DNA from: Rhabdornis inornatus
Taxonomy: Eukaryota > Chordata > Aves > Passeriformes > Rhabdornithidae
DNA: 64,000 nucleotides
Direction of reading: 5' to 3'
NCBI GenBank assembly: GCA_013397075.1
Contig: VWZS01009934.1
Location: 992,001-1,056,000 of the forward strand
The notes under the pieces were generated by a model. It made no database searches. It had not been told where the DNA came from and saw only the letters and a list, made by a program, of their open reading frames with translations. This document shows, piece after piece, positions 24,667 to 36,400 of this stretch. Each line of letters begins with the position of its first letter. The stretch's first letter is position 1. Both the position numbers and the translations under genes were made by a program.

Positions 24667-27327
24667 AAAACTGAATGGCTTTGTGTGTTGCTGATGGAGA
24701 AGAATATACATATATATATCTGTATGTATGTATGCTTGTGCATATACACATTTTCCCCCCATTTAAATTGATACAGTGAGTTCACTTGAAGGTGATCCTT
24801 AAATAGCATTTTTCTGAAATAAGATAGATTGTTTCTCATGCTGCAGCATTGAGTTTCTGTGTAACTGACGCAGAACTTTATTACCTTACCCAAAACTTCT
24901 GTAGAACTACATCACCTGCCTCCTACATGGTTTCCTGAGATGTCTTCTGAGACATACCCTCAATTTCCCTGCCCTATTAACTCCCTTTGTGAATACTTTT
25001 TTACTCCTGTGGAGAAAAAGCACAGTGAAAGTCACATCATTCGTCTTGGCAGGACTCAGCATCCTTTTGCTGAAGCCAAACTTTATGCACATAGAAAGTG
25101 GACTTCCTTTAGATATACCAAGAATTCCCATGGGCTACAGTGGGCTGTGCCAGAAAGGCACCTGCAGTTGTATCATCAATTCATACAGCATACTGATAAT
25201 ACAACCTCGGAGGGATGCAAAGCCTGAATCACACTGTGTAAGGTATGTAAATTTATGCACCACTCCAGCTGCACTCGTTCCCTGAAATATTTGTTCCTCC
25301 TAACTAACTTTGTTTCAATGCACCCCATGGTCTGCTCATCATCATAGCCTTACAGCTTTGTCATTTGAAAATTCTTCCTTTTAGGAGCTCTATTCTCATC
25401 AATATTACATTCTGCCTGTGAAGCCTGATCATCTTAGAAGCAGATAAAATGATTACTGATGACAGTCAATACAACTTGAAAATATTTCAGTAATTTAAGT
25501 AGAAAAAATTCATACAAAACTTATATTGGACATTATTCAAGAGCTATTCAGAACTTGCAAAGCAGAGAAATCTGACAAGCAATAAAACATGATGGCTTCC
25601 ATATGCCAGAATTTTGACACTTTAAGAGAACTCAAGTTTAGTGAAAGAGTGAAACTTCCTATAAAAGTATTATTCAGAGCATTTTTTTGCATAAGTGGAA
25701 ATCTAACATAACAGATCTCCCTTTCTGCTCCATCTTAGATTCCGATAAAGCTCAGCCTGCTAGACAAGATTTCCATAGAAATATTATTTGGTAAGATTTG
25801 CTTGATTGCATTCCAAAAAGTGACTCACATTCTACAAGCAAGTGGCAAAAGCTGAAATGTGTTGACTCTTTCCATCAAAGCCAGTATGAGTCATTCCTCC
25901 AGCTTAATGGCTCCCACACTATCCCTGAGTGACAAAATTGAGACTGCAGGTCAAGAAATGACCATTTAATAGTCACAAAATATGTGTTCAGATAGCTAGT
26001 CCCAGACTGAAGGAAACAACATGGGATTTAGTCAGTGACATTAAAAGATATTCAACTGCTAATGGATGGCTAATTTGCTATAAGAGTAGTAAAATACCAG
26101 CTTCTGTTTGCAGCTCACTCCTAGCATGCCAACACTTGACCCAAACTGTAATGCCAGGGTTAACTAAAAATCAATAAGGCTTTTCCTCACCTGCCACTTT
26201 CCAAAGCATTTAAAAGAAGAGCAGCTGAAGGACAAATGGGCTGGGTGCAATGTGATTGTAAAGATGCCATGATTTGGCTCCCAGTCAGGTGCTCCTTTTC
26301 TCCACCCTTTCTCCTTCTCCATGCTCCCATGATTCTCTTTCAAGCCTGCAGACTATTACATCTCTGCCTTTATACTCTCCCGTTCTTCCCAGGTGGCTTT
26401 TCTTCTCTGTGGAACCCCACAGTTACCCAAAGGATGGTTGGCTTAGCCTGGCCCTCCAAGACACATCCTTCTTCTGCTTGGTCAGGTTCAGCCTTGTCTT
26501 GTATGCATGACCTGACCTAAAACAGGACAGGCTCGTCCACTGCCCAAAAATCACTTTCATGACAGTGACTGAATGGAGAAAGGAGTCCACCCTGAGATGC
26601 TGCATTTTCTCATCTCCTTACTCTGAGATGCTAAATGTGCTCACTTTTTGCTTTTCTGGGGCTTTCTGGAGCTGAAGGCATCCTCTTAGCATGGGTCTGT
26701 CCACAGGCACAGACTGGCTTTTAAGTGACAGCAAAGAACCATCCCTCCCAAAAGTAGGCTCCTGTCAGAGTCCCAGCAGGGAAGGCAAGCTTCCTTGCAG
26801 AAAAATCACAGCATCTTTTTGCCAGTAATATTCAGACACAGTTATGATTCACAGACATCATGGAAAAAGCACACAAAACTCTCCATTCTCACTGCTATTT
26901 GTGCTTGACATTTCCCCAGCTTGCCCAGGGTGTCTCTCATGCCCACAGTAACCTCACAATTGTCAGAATTACTGGATGGACAATGACTCAATGGAAGACT
27001 CAACTCGGTAAAGTGAAAAGAAAAGCCCAGTGAGATAAAAATCCTTCTTTGTTTATGGGCTTTGTTGCCCATACTTTGTTTTTTGCATTCCGTTGTGGCA
27101 TGTACCAACAAAGAATTAATCCAGAGTCTCTGGCTGTTTCAGGGAGTGCTCAGAATCCCTCACCTAGCTCAAATTTGTGCACCATCTTCAACAACCTCCA
27201 GAGAAAATAATGAAAGTATCTCTGTGTTTGGCACTGGTGAAATATCATGCCATTCATCCTTTCCTTAAATTAGAAATACTATTTACCCCCTGACAGGATA
27301 AAAAAAAGACGACAAAAAGCCATTTAC

Positions 27328-27525
27328 CTCTACTTCACATGCATATTCCGATCCATCCAGGAGCGTCACTTTGCATTGCATATTTTTCGGTTTCTTGGCA
27401 ATCTTTAGAGGAGACTTGGAAAGTTTGCTAGATGAAGACTTTTGAGAGAGCTTGTCGTCCTCTAGCTGCTGATATTCTAGCTGTTTTGCACTCGCAGCAG
27501 CAAACTCCTGTTCTTTCTCTGTGGC
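27328..27525 (-). CDS. EPB41L3: EPB41L3 coding exon: headpiece end and start of FERM F1
   Basis: This 198 nt (66-codon) exon encodes residues 70-135. It starts ATEKEQEFAAASAKQLEYQQ, continues with a serine/lysine-rich linker (KLSQKSSSSKLSKSPLKIAK, residues 94-113) and ends with the first strands of the FERM F1 lobe, MQCKVTLLDGSEYACEVE (118-135). The acceptor is TTTATAG|GCC and the donor GAG|GTAAATG; both ends are phase 0. The segment EFAA..AKQLEYQQLEDDKLSQK is strongly conserved in vertebrate 4.1B. The serines next to lysines could be phosphorylation sites, which is inference. Skipping this exon would keep the frame but remove the first F1 strands. Confidence 0.97.
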
Positions 27526-30500
27526 CTATAAAGAGGAAGAAAGGTACTTTTTAAAGTAAGATAAACCAATCATGCCCTGCAATACACTGTACATGCTGCA
27601 CCCAAGCATTTAAGTGAGCCTTTTTTGGGGCTTGGACAAGAAAGCCCCTGATGCAGGACAGAGTCTTTACTGAAAAGATTTCCCATATTCCTTCCAGCCC
27701 TCCCTTCTTCCTCCAAAATTTACAGAATACTCCTGAAGGAGGGACATTCATGGAAATATTTTAAGGCTTCTACTTTTTCCACAGGTACAAAATCCCACTT
27801 GGGCTTCCTGTTTTTTTGTTTTGGTTTGTTTTTTTTTTGTTATTTTGGAAATACTGAGTAATCAGTAAATTTTGTTGAGGAACAGATACTCCTACACTTT
27901 CTTGATACTACTTTGAAATCCCATACCTGTTAAATCATACAATATTTCCATGGTGTCATACAGAATAGAAAAACACCAAGTTTGCACAAATTTTGCTGTC
28001 AATAGGAAAACTGTCCCTGAATGAGAGCATGGATCCCCCCCTGAAAAGTGTGAATTCGTAAGGCGATGCTGATGTCACCAGGAGAGTGAAAGGCTCCCCA
28101 TGCACCCAAGCAAAGGGTTAAGAAAACATGACAGAAATGAGGAGCCAAACTACTTTAATGTGCAGCCAGCTGGCTAAATGGACAGGATGAGAGGATGAAT
28201 TTTGCTCTCTGCTGATGCCCAGTAAGTCTCTCAAGCTAGAGAGAAGTCGGTGCTATTTGAAAGACAAATATACAGCAGGGAAGAGGGGCAAGAAGGAAAC
28301 GACCATGGTTGCTTTTGCTCGGGTTTATCTGAGGGTCAGGCCATTTGAAGTTACCATGATGCAGCACAGCCCACAGTCCTCTCCACAGCACTAGATGAAA
28401 GCCAGAAGGAGCTCTACAGCATTTCACCCTTCCTAGCAACAGCACTGTGCTGCAATCATTACCCTTCTCATCAGTTATATCCCTGATAGACTCCAAACAA
28501 AACCTCAACAGGAGTGCAGTAATACCTCAGCTAAAGCTTAAGTTAAAGAAAAACATCTTTCTGTTGTCTCACTACAAGGCAAAAAAACCCCAACCTGCTC
28601 TGGCTCTGAATTATTTCAGTGTAATAAGCAACAAGCATTAGTGGAAATATATTGTAAATTAATCCTGCAAGTCTGTTTCCATTCATTGTAAATAATAAAC
28701 CTGCATGAGAATGGAGCAAATCCATCCAAAGGCTTTAAGCTGCTTTGAGACCAGAACAATTTTGCATCATATAACCTGAAACAACAGTGTACTTCTAAAT
28801 CACGGGGTACTGTCCCTGAATGATTTCATAAAAACAAGCTTTAAGTTTCTTCTCTGCCTTCTGACAATGGGGGAAAGGACAATTTGGAGCTGGCTGTGAT
28901 CCCTACAGTATCAGCTCCCACCAAAGCCCAGCAAATTACAAAGAAAGTGTGGCAAGACCTCACAGTCCTCCTTTCCCTGCAAGGGTGACACAGCAATGGC
29001 CTCCTGGGCTTTCCTGGATGAGGAAACCGTAAGAAAGCGGGGCTTAAAACATAAAAAGGCAAGAGCTGCTTTCAAAATGTATTGCATCCCCTGGGCCATG
29101 AATGTTCTTCTTCAGGAGCAGCTTAGCACCAGCCATTTCTTCCCCCATCTAGCTCCAGCCCAATAGGAATTCCTCCTTCCAGCAGCTGGATGCCAGCTCT
29201 GTGCCTGGATGTCAAGGTCCTCACATGCCTTGAAAACTGGTGGGGGATGAAGGCACAGTGTATGTAAGTGGGTCAGCTGTTTGCTGAGCATTTAACACTC
29301 ACAGCAGCTGTGATGAAGAGGGAGAGTCCCCCTGGGCTCACAGCAGGGCTTGAGGCCAGCTAGCCTTCTACCACATCTGCAGCCAGCTGGTAAGTGGTCC
29401 AGCCTTGTGCAATGAGAAATAAACAACACTGAAGATGCCTCTGTGCAGAACTGCACTGCTGCTGGTGGGCAGAGGGGCTGTGGTGATTTCTGTATGTTTT
29501 GTCAAAAGAAATCTGCCAGAAAAGGTGCAGGTGCACATATGTGGGTAAGAAAAGTAATTCCAGTGATGGGGAAAAAATGCACTGTCTTACCCAGTGGTTC
29601 ATTACATTTCTCATGTGAGAGTTAGCACTGTGCTCCAACACAAAAACCAACCAACAGAATACCCCAGCATGGAACTAATCTCTTTCTAGAAAACAGAAAA
29701 GCTGCTTGAGAAAAAAATTCACAACAAGCACACCCATCGTGCATTTAAACCTTAGAACCATACTCAGCCTGCAAGCAATTTATGTGAATCCCAATGGACT
29801 AGTCATTATTTTCCTTCATAAAGACATTCAGTGTATCAAGACTACTGCAGATTTTTGCTTATTTATAAATATTAAAAAGTATTACTGAGGTTATTTTTTT
29901 CGTTAAGGTTCCCATCTACATTAAGATCAGGGGAATGTGTCTAGGTTAAAATCATACAAAAGGTTTTCCTCTCATTTGTCTGGAGAACAAAACATGCCAA
30001 GAAGTATTAGAGAAGATTCCTCCAAACTATGCTGACATGTTCAGGCATTGGGGTACTTTCAGACTGTATTAAGTCTCTTCTTCCTAAAGAAACCTGACAT
30101 CCTGGAATCTAGGAAAAAAATGGCCAGTGAAAGAGCCATGTACACAGTGAATTATTTTTCACTCTGCAACCATAGCTTCATTTTCTCCTAAATTCTTCTC
30201 CTAGGTATTTCTGCACTGGTTTTTTTTGTTTTTTTGTTTTTGTTTTTTTGTAGTTTCTGTGCTCTGTTTTTGCATATTTTTTGAGTGCTGTGGACTAAAT
30301 TCTAATGCAGCAGAAGTTGCTTCAGTGTTTGCATTTTTTGAGCATAATGTATGACACAGTATGTTCAAGCCCTTCTAGAGCTGAACTCCCTCTCAAAGGA
30401 TGCCTCTGGAGTCATGGGATTCAGCAGCAGTGATCTTGGATGCTTTGCAGCTTCTCACTGAGGTATGACCTGATATTGCCACAGTTGCAAAACATATTAA

Positions 30501-32283
30501 TTCCATCTACTTACGGTAGTTGCTCAGAAACTTTGGTGTCCAACCTTGTGTGATGCTGCCTTCTCTTTTTCAAAGAGGCAGGAAGGCAGACAGAAAGTGA
30601 GGTTGCATTATTATACCTGATAGAAAGGACTAATTTCTCTAATACCTGTTCATCTCAGTATGAAAAGGTTATTCACCTACATTAAAATGTTGGGGGGTTT
30701 TATGTGCATAGGATGACAAAGAAAAGTTACTGTCATGGATTGGTAACTTAAGTCTTCTTTCCCAAGGTTCTCTCATACAAGCAAGAGCAAAAATTCACTC
30801 CCTAACTGCAATTATGGGCAGCAAGAGAGAGAATAAGATCCTTCAGTTTTTGGCTTTTTAATGACATCATTGCAAACAGCTTTGTCTCTTAGTGCTGCCT
30901 GAGATACAGACGCAAGACACTACGAAATATACTGGGCCTGTCAGTGCAGTTGCATTTGGCAGCCTGCTTACAGCATGGATGTTTGGATTCAGTCTGGTAA
31001 TCTCAGCAGGAATGTGTCACATATCCCTTTCACTAACCCAGTTCTTCCATCTTGCCTTCTACAGAAACCAGCTCACTGGTGATCCTTGGGAAAGAAAGGG
31101 ATCGTACAGCACATGAGAGCACCTCACACCTCTAAACACATGTGGACAGGCTTGGTGTCTAAATTAGGGGGTTTTTTTGTGTGTGTGATTATTTTGGGGT
31201 TGGGCTTATTTTGTAGTCTGGGTTTTTTTGTTGTTGTTGCTGTTGTTTATTTGTTTTACATTTTTAACATGAAAAGAATCTTGAAGTGGAACAATTACTG
31301 AAGATGTCTTGAGAAACATCTATATAAATAATAATACTTATGCTTAAGACTGATAGAATTACACTTTTAATCAATGACCAATTTATTCAACTTATCTCTA
31401 TTGGACAAGCAGCTTTGCTTCTTTTTCCCAAACTAATTACAGGAAACTTCTGATCTGTTTGAGAGATCAAAATTGCTTCACTAGCATTGTCTACCCTAAC
31501 CAAGTAAAAGAATAGGAGCTCACTTCAAGCAGCCAGAATTTTTAAAAGGATGGAGAAGAGGAGGAGCTAGACTGGCTAATTCCACTCTCCAAAGGTAAAT
31601 GTGATCAGATGAGGGTCATAACCTTATGGAGCCAAGGGAAGTGATTTGCAGGTACCTCATTAATTGCGTGTCACTTGCCCATGAAGAAAAATGCCTGTTA
31701 ATCCTATTGACTGGAAATTATTAACAGAAAGAAGAAAGCAGCTTCCGCAAATTTAATAAGTGCAACAATGAACTAAATGGAAAAGCACACAATAGCTTTT
31801 CTGAAACCTATTACATGAATAGCTCAAGTAATTATAATGCAGTCATTTCGGACCCACGAGAAACTTAAAGGACCACAGATTCTTCATGGCTCACACATCA
31901 GACAAGCAAGCATGAAATCAGTGTTCAGCAGGTGTCAAAAGAAATGAACTCTGAAAACATTTTCAGCTTCATAAAAACTGACACTGTTTGCTATCTAATG
32001 CAAATGCAAGGTCGAAGCTGTTTCCTGCTTAGTTAATGAGACTGCCCTCCTATTTAAGCACTGTGGGCAGAAACACCTGCCGAGAATTTGAAAACATTCT
32101 GCTTGAGAACTATTTTTCTTTAAACGCGAAAGACCAACCAGTCCGGATCTACAGCATCCCATCAAACATCCTTGCATGTGTATCTGAATATATATTTGCA
32201 CTCCTAACATGCCAGGATGGTTATTTCCCGAGAGCTGTAGGTGGGTAGACAGTGCAGGGAGGTGTGTGCAGGGGTTGCCATAC
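27526..32283 (-). other. EPB41L3: EPB41L3 intron, 4758 nt
   Basis: AT-rich, with T-rich low-complexity stretches (27806-27842, 30219-30250, 31165-31250). No further exon or named repeat was recognised. Confidence 0.85.
30219..30250 (+). repeat. T-rich low-complexity tract
   Basis: T-runs of 5-8 nt are separated by single G residues. Read on the gene strand this is an A-rich tract inside the intron. Confidence 0.9.
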
Positions 32284-32501
32284 CTGCTCCTTTCTCACTG
32301 GCGTGCTGTGTGCTGCCACAGCCGAGAACTGCTCGAGCTCGGTTTGGTGTTCTTCACTCGGCTGCTGCTGGGGCTGTTGCTGCTGCTGGTCCTGTGGCTG
32401 GGTCTCTGCTGCCCCTTCCTGAGCACGGCTCTCCTCCTGATCCTGCTCTTTATCCTTGGACTCGGAGTCTGATCCCGATTCTGTAGTCATGGTTGGTTAT
32501 T
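32284..32501 (-). CDS. EPB41L3: EPB41L3 first coding exon (start codon, N-terminal headpiece)
   Basis: The exon begins after the acceptor CTGTCTTGCAG with 11 nt of 5' UTR, then ATG at 32490 and 69 codons ending HSTPVRKEQ at the donor GAGCAG|GTATGG. The start is well fixed: an in-frame TAA (32497-32499) lies 6 nt upstream, and the context is ACCATGA with A at -3. Residues 1-11 (MTTESGSDSES) are the conserved 4.1B start. Residues 12-30 are acidic, and residues 35-43 form an interrupted polyglutamine run (QQQQQPQQQ). Residues 52-66 (LEQFSAVAAHSTPVR) match the conserved headpiece end. The headpiece is the poorly ordered region before the FERM domain; in family members alternative splicing and translation starts here change the length of the protein. 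The exon ends in phase 0. Confidence 0.97.
32362..32388 (-). repeat. EPB41L3: Interrupted polyglutamine-coding repeat in EPB41L3
   Basis: The codons CAG CAG CAG CAA CAG CCC CAG CAG CAG encode residues 35-43 (QQQQQPQQQ). CAA and CCC interrupt the CAG run. It lies in the disordered headpiece, where length variation between species would be tolerated. Confidence 0.95.
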
Positions 32502-32997
32502 CTGCAAGACAGGGTGAGCAGACCTACTGAGTACTGTCTCAGAGCTGTGCATTTGTAAGCTAGGCATACAAAACAAAGAAAGATCAGATAGTTTTAGTCT
32601 TAATATCCTCAGCCTTTAAAACTTAATTGCCTACCACACAGGCCCAACCAGGATCCCTAGGAAAGCTTCCCTGGTGCAAAAGACCAGGTCTAAATGCATC
32701 CATACTCTAGGGAAAAAGCATGTTGCCAAAAATCTTATTCTACACAGTAATACACAGACATTATAGGACTTACGTGCAAGTTAAATACAGAATACATAGT
32801 TCATAATTCATAAAGGGAGAATAACACATTGGGCCTTAAGTCTAAGAAAACCCAGTGGAGTTTGGGTTTCTAAACCACGTGGAAACTTGAAACATAAAAT
32901 CTTTTGTCCTTCACATTGATATCAATAGGATTTGAGCTCTTCAACATCTGCACTCCCTTTTGGAAATGTATTCAAGTACTTTTGATGCTTCCAAGCA

Positions 32998-33066
32998 GTA
33001 TATTAATGGTTGAACTAGATGACCTTTGAGGTCTTTTCCAACCTAAATGATTTCATGATTCTATAC
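32998..33066 (+). mobile_element. CR1 LINE 3' end, short
   Basis: GGTTGAACTAGATGACCTTT, GAGGTCTTTTCCAACCTAAA and TGATTCTAT form the last 65-70 nt of an avian CR1, with a degraded terminal repeat. Confidence 0.85.
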
Positions 33067-36000
33067 ATACTAGAAACATCTGATATGGATCCACCAACGG
33101 CAATGCAAACATACAATTGCCCTTTAACCCAGTTCTGTCCTGTCCACTTGACTTCATCTACACTTCCATCATTTCTAAGTGCTAAAGCATCCAAAAGAAA
33201 ACATAAGGACTTCCACTAAGTCATCTAAAGTGTTAGATTTAAACTGAAGGGAATACAACTTCCCTTGAATGTGGAAGATCTATGTTTGCATTTAATTTTG
33301 TCCAGTACTAAATCAAAATGAAAATATTAGCTATATTCATTCAAAATTTTAACTACTTCAATTATATACTTTTGTTGCAAATATGTGGTTGGTACCCAAT
33401 TCCTAATCTAAATACAAGCAAACACCAAAATAAAAAAAACCAAAATTGTGATTTGTATTAAAACAAGGACTTGAAAAAGCAGACTATGCATCAGTTCAGC
33501 AAAGGGAGTGTGCTTTTATGTTTGTTACCCATATGTTCTCAGACCTCGCAAACTTATTCTTGAATATTTTGCTACTAAGCAACTTGAAGGTAAACCAGTC
33601 TGCTGCAATCTATTCTGTTAGTCATCAGGACATGATTTCTTTCACCTGGTAACCATGGCTACTGTGTAATTATAGGTGATTCCACAAAATATACATCTGC
33701 TAATTCACGTTCTAGGAAGTCACTATGAACTCCAAGCTTATACTACAATGCTTACTAGTAGAAGCAAGTTTATTATAGAACATAAGAAAAGTACAAACCT
33801 TTCTCTTTTTCTTCACTTAAATGTTTGAGAAGCTAAATTGCTTGACAGAAAATGTTTTAAACGAGGCCAATTACTATTTTCAAACTCACTTGTGTATTCT
33901 GCACTTTCAAGGCTGAACTCTCCAGTGAATACATGTCTCTGCAGAGCAAAGCAAGTCACAGCATTCAGCCTGTGCTCATCTCTTGCACTGTGTGTGAGGA
34001 GGGCGGTGCATGTTCCCACCCCCTGCCAGCCAAAACAGCACGAGAGAGAAGCAGAACTAGAAAGCATACATGGCAGATGCATGCTTCAGGCCACATTTTC
34101 AAGGTTCTAACATGTGACACACTTGTTTAGAAACACGTCGTAAATTTCTCCACTCAAACTGGCACAACTGTATAAAAAAATACTTTTCAAAATGTGTTAT
34201 TTAACAAATAGTCTTTAGCATCTACAAAAAGCAATAATTAACTTGAGTCTTAAAATGTGACAGTGAGAAAGGTGTTCATTTAATCAAACTTCAGCTATCT
34301 ATATCCGAGATGGTTACTTTAAATGCAGAGCAGAAAAACAGACGTTTCAGAGAGGGATTCATCTGACCTATTTTAAATTCCTGCTTTAAGCTGAGATAAA
34401 TCACATACTAGAGCGACTTCAACTTGCTACGAAGGAAGCCTGAACAAGTTCTTCCAGTGTAGATCACGCAAACCCATCCTCCATGTTCAATTCTCCTAAG
34501 CCATTCTTTTTTGTATGCTTCAAACATTAAATTGAACAACAGTGTTAATCTCTCAGTTTTGCTTTACCCATCTGTCAACTCAATGTGGAATAAACTATTC
34601 TTCATAATATTCTTCATAACACTCACAATATTTCCCTTGCTTTAAAAGCACCCAGGTCTCCACAAATGTCTCAGGTTTGCCCCTGCCTGCTCCCACCCTG
34701 TTTTATACAAGTGTTTGAGGACATGAAATGCAAATTAATAAAATAATTATTTAAATAAACTGGATCTATGTGTTCAGTTTTCTTTTCCGGAAACTATGAA
34801 TTAGGAAGTTACCAAAACCCAACTTACATCTACAAAAATCATTGCTCAAACACTATGAAAGACCACCTACGACCAATACAAAGGGTAATGCATGTAGTAA
34901 GTTGCAATATTTTTTTCTCCCCTCCTGATATTACTTAGAGCAGTGTAAATGAAAAGTAACTATCACACTTGCTGTTCAGAAAGAGATATTATTCTCTATA
35001 GGATCAGATTGCCAGCCAATACTAAACAAAATCTGTCTTCCTTCAGCTGCCATCACCATGACTCTGAAAGCTCTTTTTTGCACCCTGTGTAGCTTCTTTC
35101 CTAATGAACATTTGTATCCTGTCTGTTTGCAAGCATGGAAACAGATATTTGAATTAGTCCCATAAATCACAACTTCATGCAGCATGAGACGTAAACAAGT
35201 TTTACTTTTCCTGCCAGTTATAATATTGAAACTCAGGGAACAACAAATGTGGTTCTTATATTCTTCTGGGACATTCCTGCATGGAGCATAGCCTTACAAT
35301 ACCCAGTTACTCTCTAGGAGTAACAGGTTTTCTCTCCAGTTCCATGAGTTCTTGATGGCTTTAAGAGTGCTTTATTAGAAAACTTTGTGTTTCATCAAAT
35401 CTTTCAGTGTAAGAGATTCCCTGGATACAACATTACCACCATTAATCAGAGACCAGATGGATTTAATTAACTGAAGGTTCCCCATTTCCAAATGTCTCTA
35501 TTTCCCCATGCCTGCAATACGTTTAATAACAAATACTGAGAACAAAATACTATTTTTCTCACACTGTTCTCTTACAGGTGTCAATAGAAGCAAAGCAAAC
35601 ACATTACAAATCCCATTTCTTACAACTCCTCAGATGAAAGTATCGTTAAAATTTATCTCCTTCCATCTAGCGCGGCTTGAAAATACCTAAATTACAAGGC
35701 AGAAAACAACATTCCTCTGTTGGTGCAAACCAATAAGTTGTTTTGCCTTCCTCAGCAAACAGCTGTTTATCCACATGAACTCTGACAGCATTTCATTTGT
35801 TATAAGTAGCACAACAATCCTCCTAGGAAGAGGTAATTTCACTTATTGAAAGAAATAACAGTAATCTTAAGACATTTACCAACATAAATATTACTCTACC
35901 TTTGTTTGTGTGCAGCAAACCTGACAGAATAGCTGGTAGTGCCTAAACATTTCTCAAGTATGCAGCTGGCTGAGAATTTCTTATTCTTATCTGATTAGTT

Positions 36001-36377
36001 TATTTACTATAAGTGGCTATTGTACCAAAACCATGACTTCTAATCTGAATTTCAGCACAGGAAGAAAGAAAACACTCAAGTTCCTTAAACTTTTTCTGCT
36101 GCCAGCACAGCCTCTGTATCAAATTCCCCTTTCCAGCAAACAGAAAATCAAGCAATGAAGAGGAACTGAGAGCACTACCTTATACAAATGAGGTAATACT
36201 ATGCAAGCCAGATGTGCTCTTGGATAGCTATGCTTTGGCTTACAATCCAGTATTCAAAGATTCCAAAAGATTAGCTGAGTCCAAACTTAGCACAGATGCT
36301 GCTATTACTGGATAGTCTGAGGCAAAAGTTCATTTGGCTGCAGAATGAAAATCCGAATGAAAATTCTTTTGATTAAA

Positions 36378-36400
36378 GGGAGGGGCGGGGGGAGAGGGGA
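36378..36400 (+). other. G-quadruplex-type motif
   Basis: GGGAGGGGCGGGGGGAGAGG followed by GG gives four G-runs of 3-6 with loops of 1, 1 and 3 nt. Short loops favour a stable quadruplex. It lies on the strand opposite to EPB41L3 coding, i.e. the transcribed (template) strand, about 3.9 kb upstream of the first coding exon. Confidence 0.75.

Larger units (their letters stand above)
10148..27327 (-). other. EPB41L3: EPB41L3 intron, 17.2 kb
   Basis: The largest confirmed intron separates the headpiece exons from the FERM core. It holds the candidate alternative first exon (13088-13132), a p53-like double half-site (16274-16296), an (AC)n tract, a CR1 scrap (17082-17133), an 18-nt tandem duplication (19808-19843), an ATT/AAT inverted repeat (20725-20778), a (TA)n tract and a tRNA-Ile SINE (24526-24666). 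Between these I see nothing I can name. The flanking exons are both phase 0, so skipping events or alternative starts here keep the frame. Confidence 0.88.
1..32501 (-). other. EPB41L3: EPB41L3 (protein 4.1B/DAL-1) gene body, 5' coding part, incomplete
   Basis: Seven minus-strand exons join without a frame break into 312 codons that read as the N-terminal headpiece plus FERM lobes F1 and F2 of protein 4.1B. The family links spectrin-actin and membrane proteins (band 3-type, CADM and glycophorin-type tails) at the plasma membrane, for example at paranodes and cell junctions; EPB41L3 is also known as the tumour suppressor DAL-1. The N-terminus MTTESGSDSES and the FERM sequence fit EPB41L3 rather than EPB41, EPB41L1 or EPB41L2. 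The exon series 105/43/76/219/88 nt is, to my knowledge, the one shared by the 4.1 family. The next exon, expected to start DSEGVEIMLGV, is not in the window, so the gene runs off the left edge. The 5' untranslated exon probably lies in the CpG island near 62-63.5 kb. Confidence 0.96.

Noticed and set aside
34976..35185. Minus-strand frame containing LHRVQKRAFRVM, reminiscent of non-LTR reverse transcriptases
   Set aside because: Only one short phrase fits, with no flanking motifs or 3' tail.
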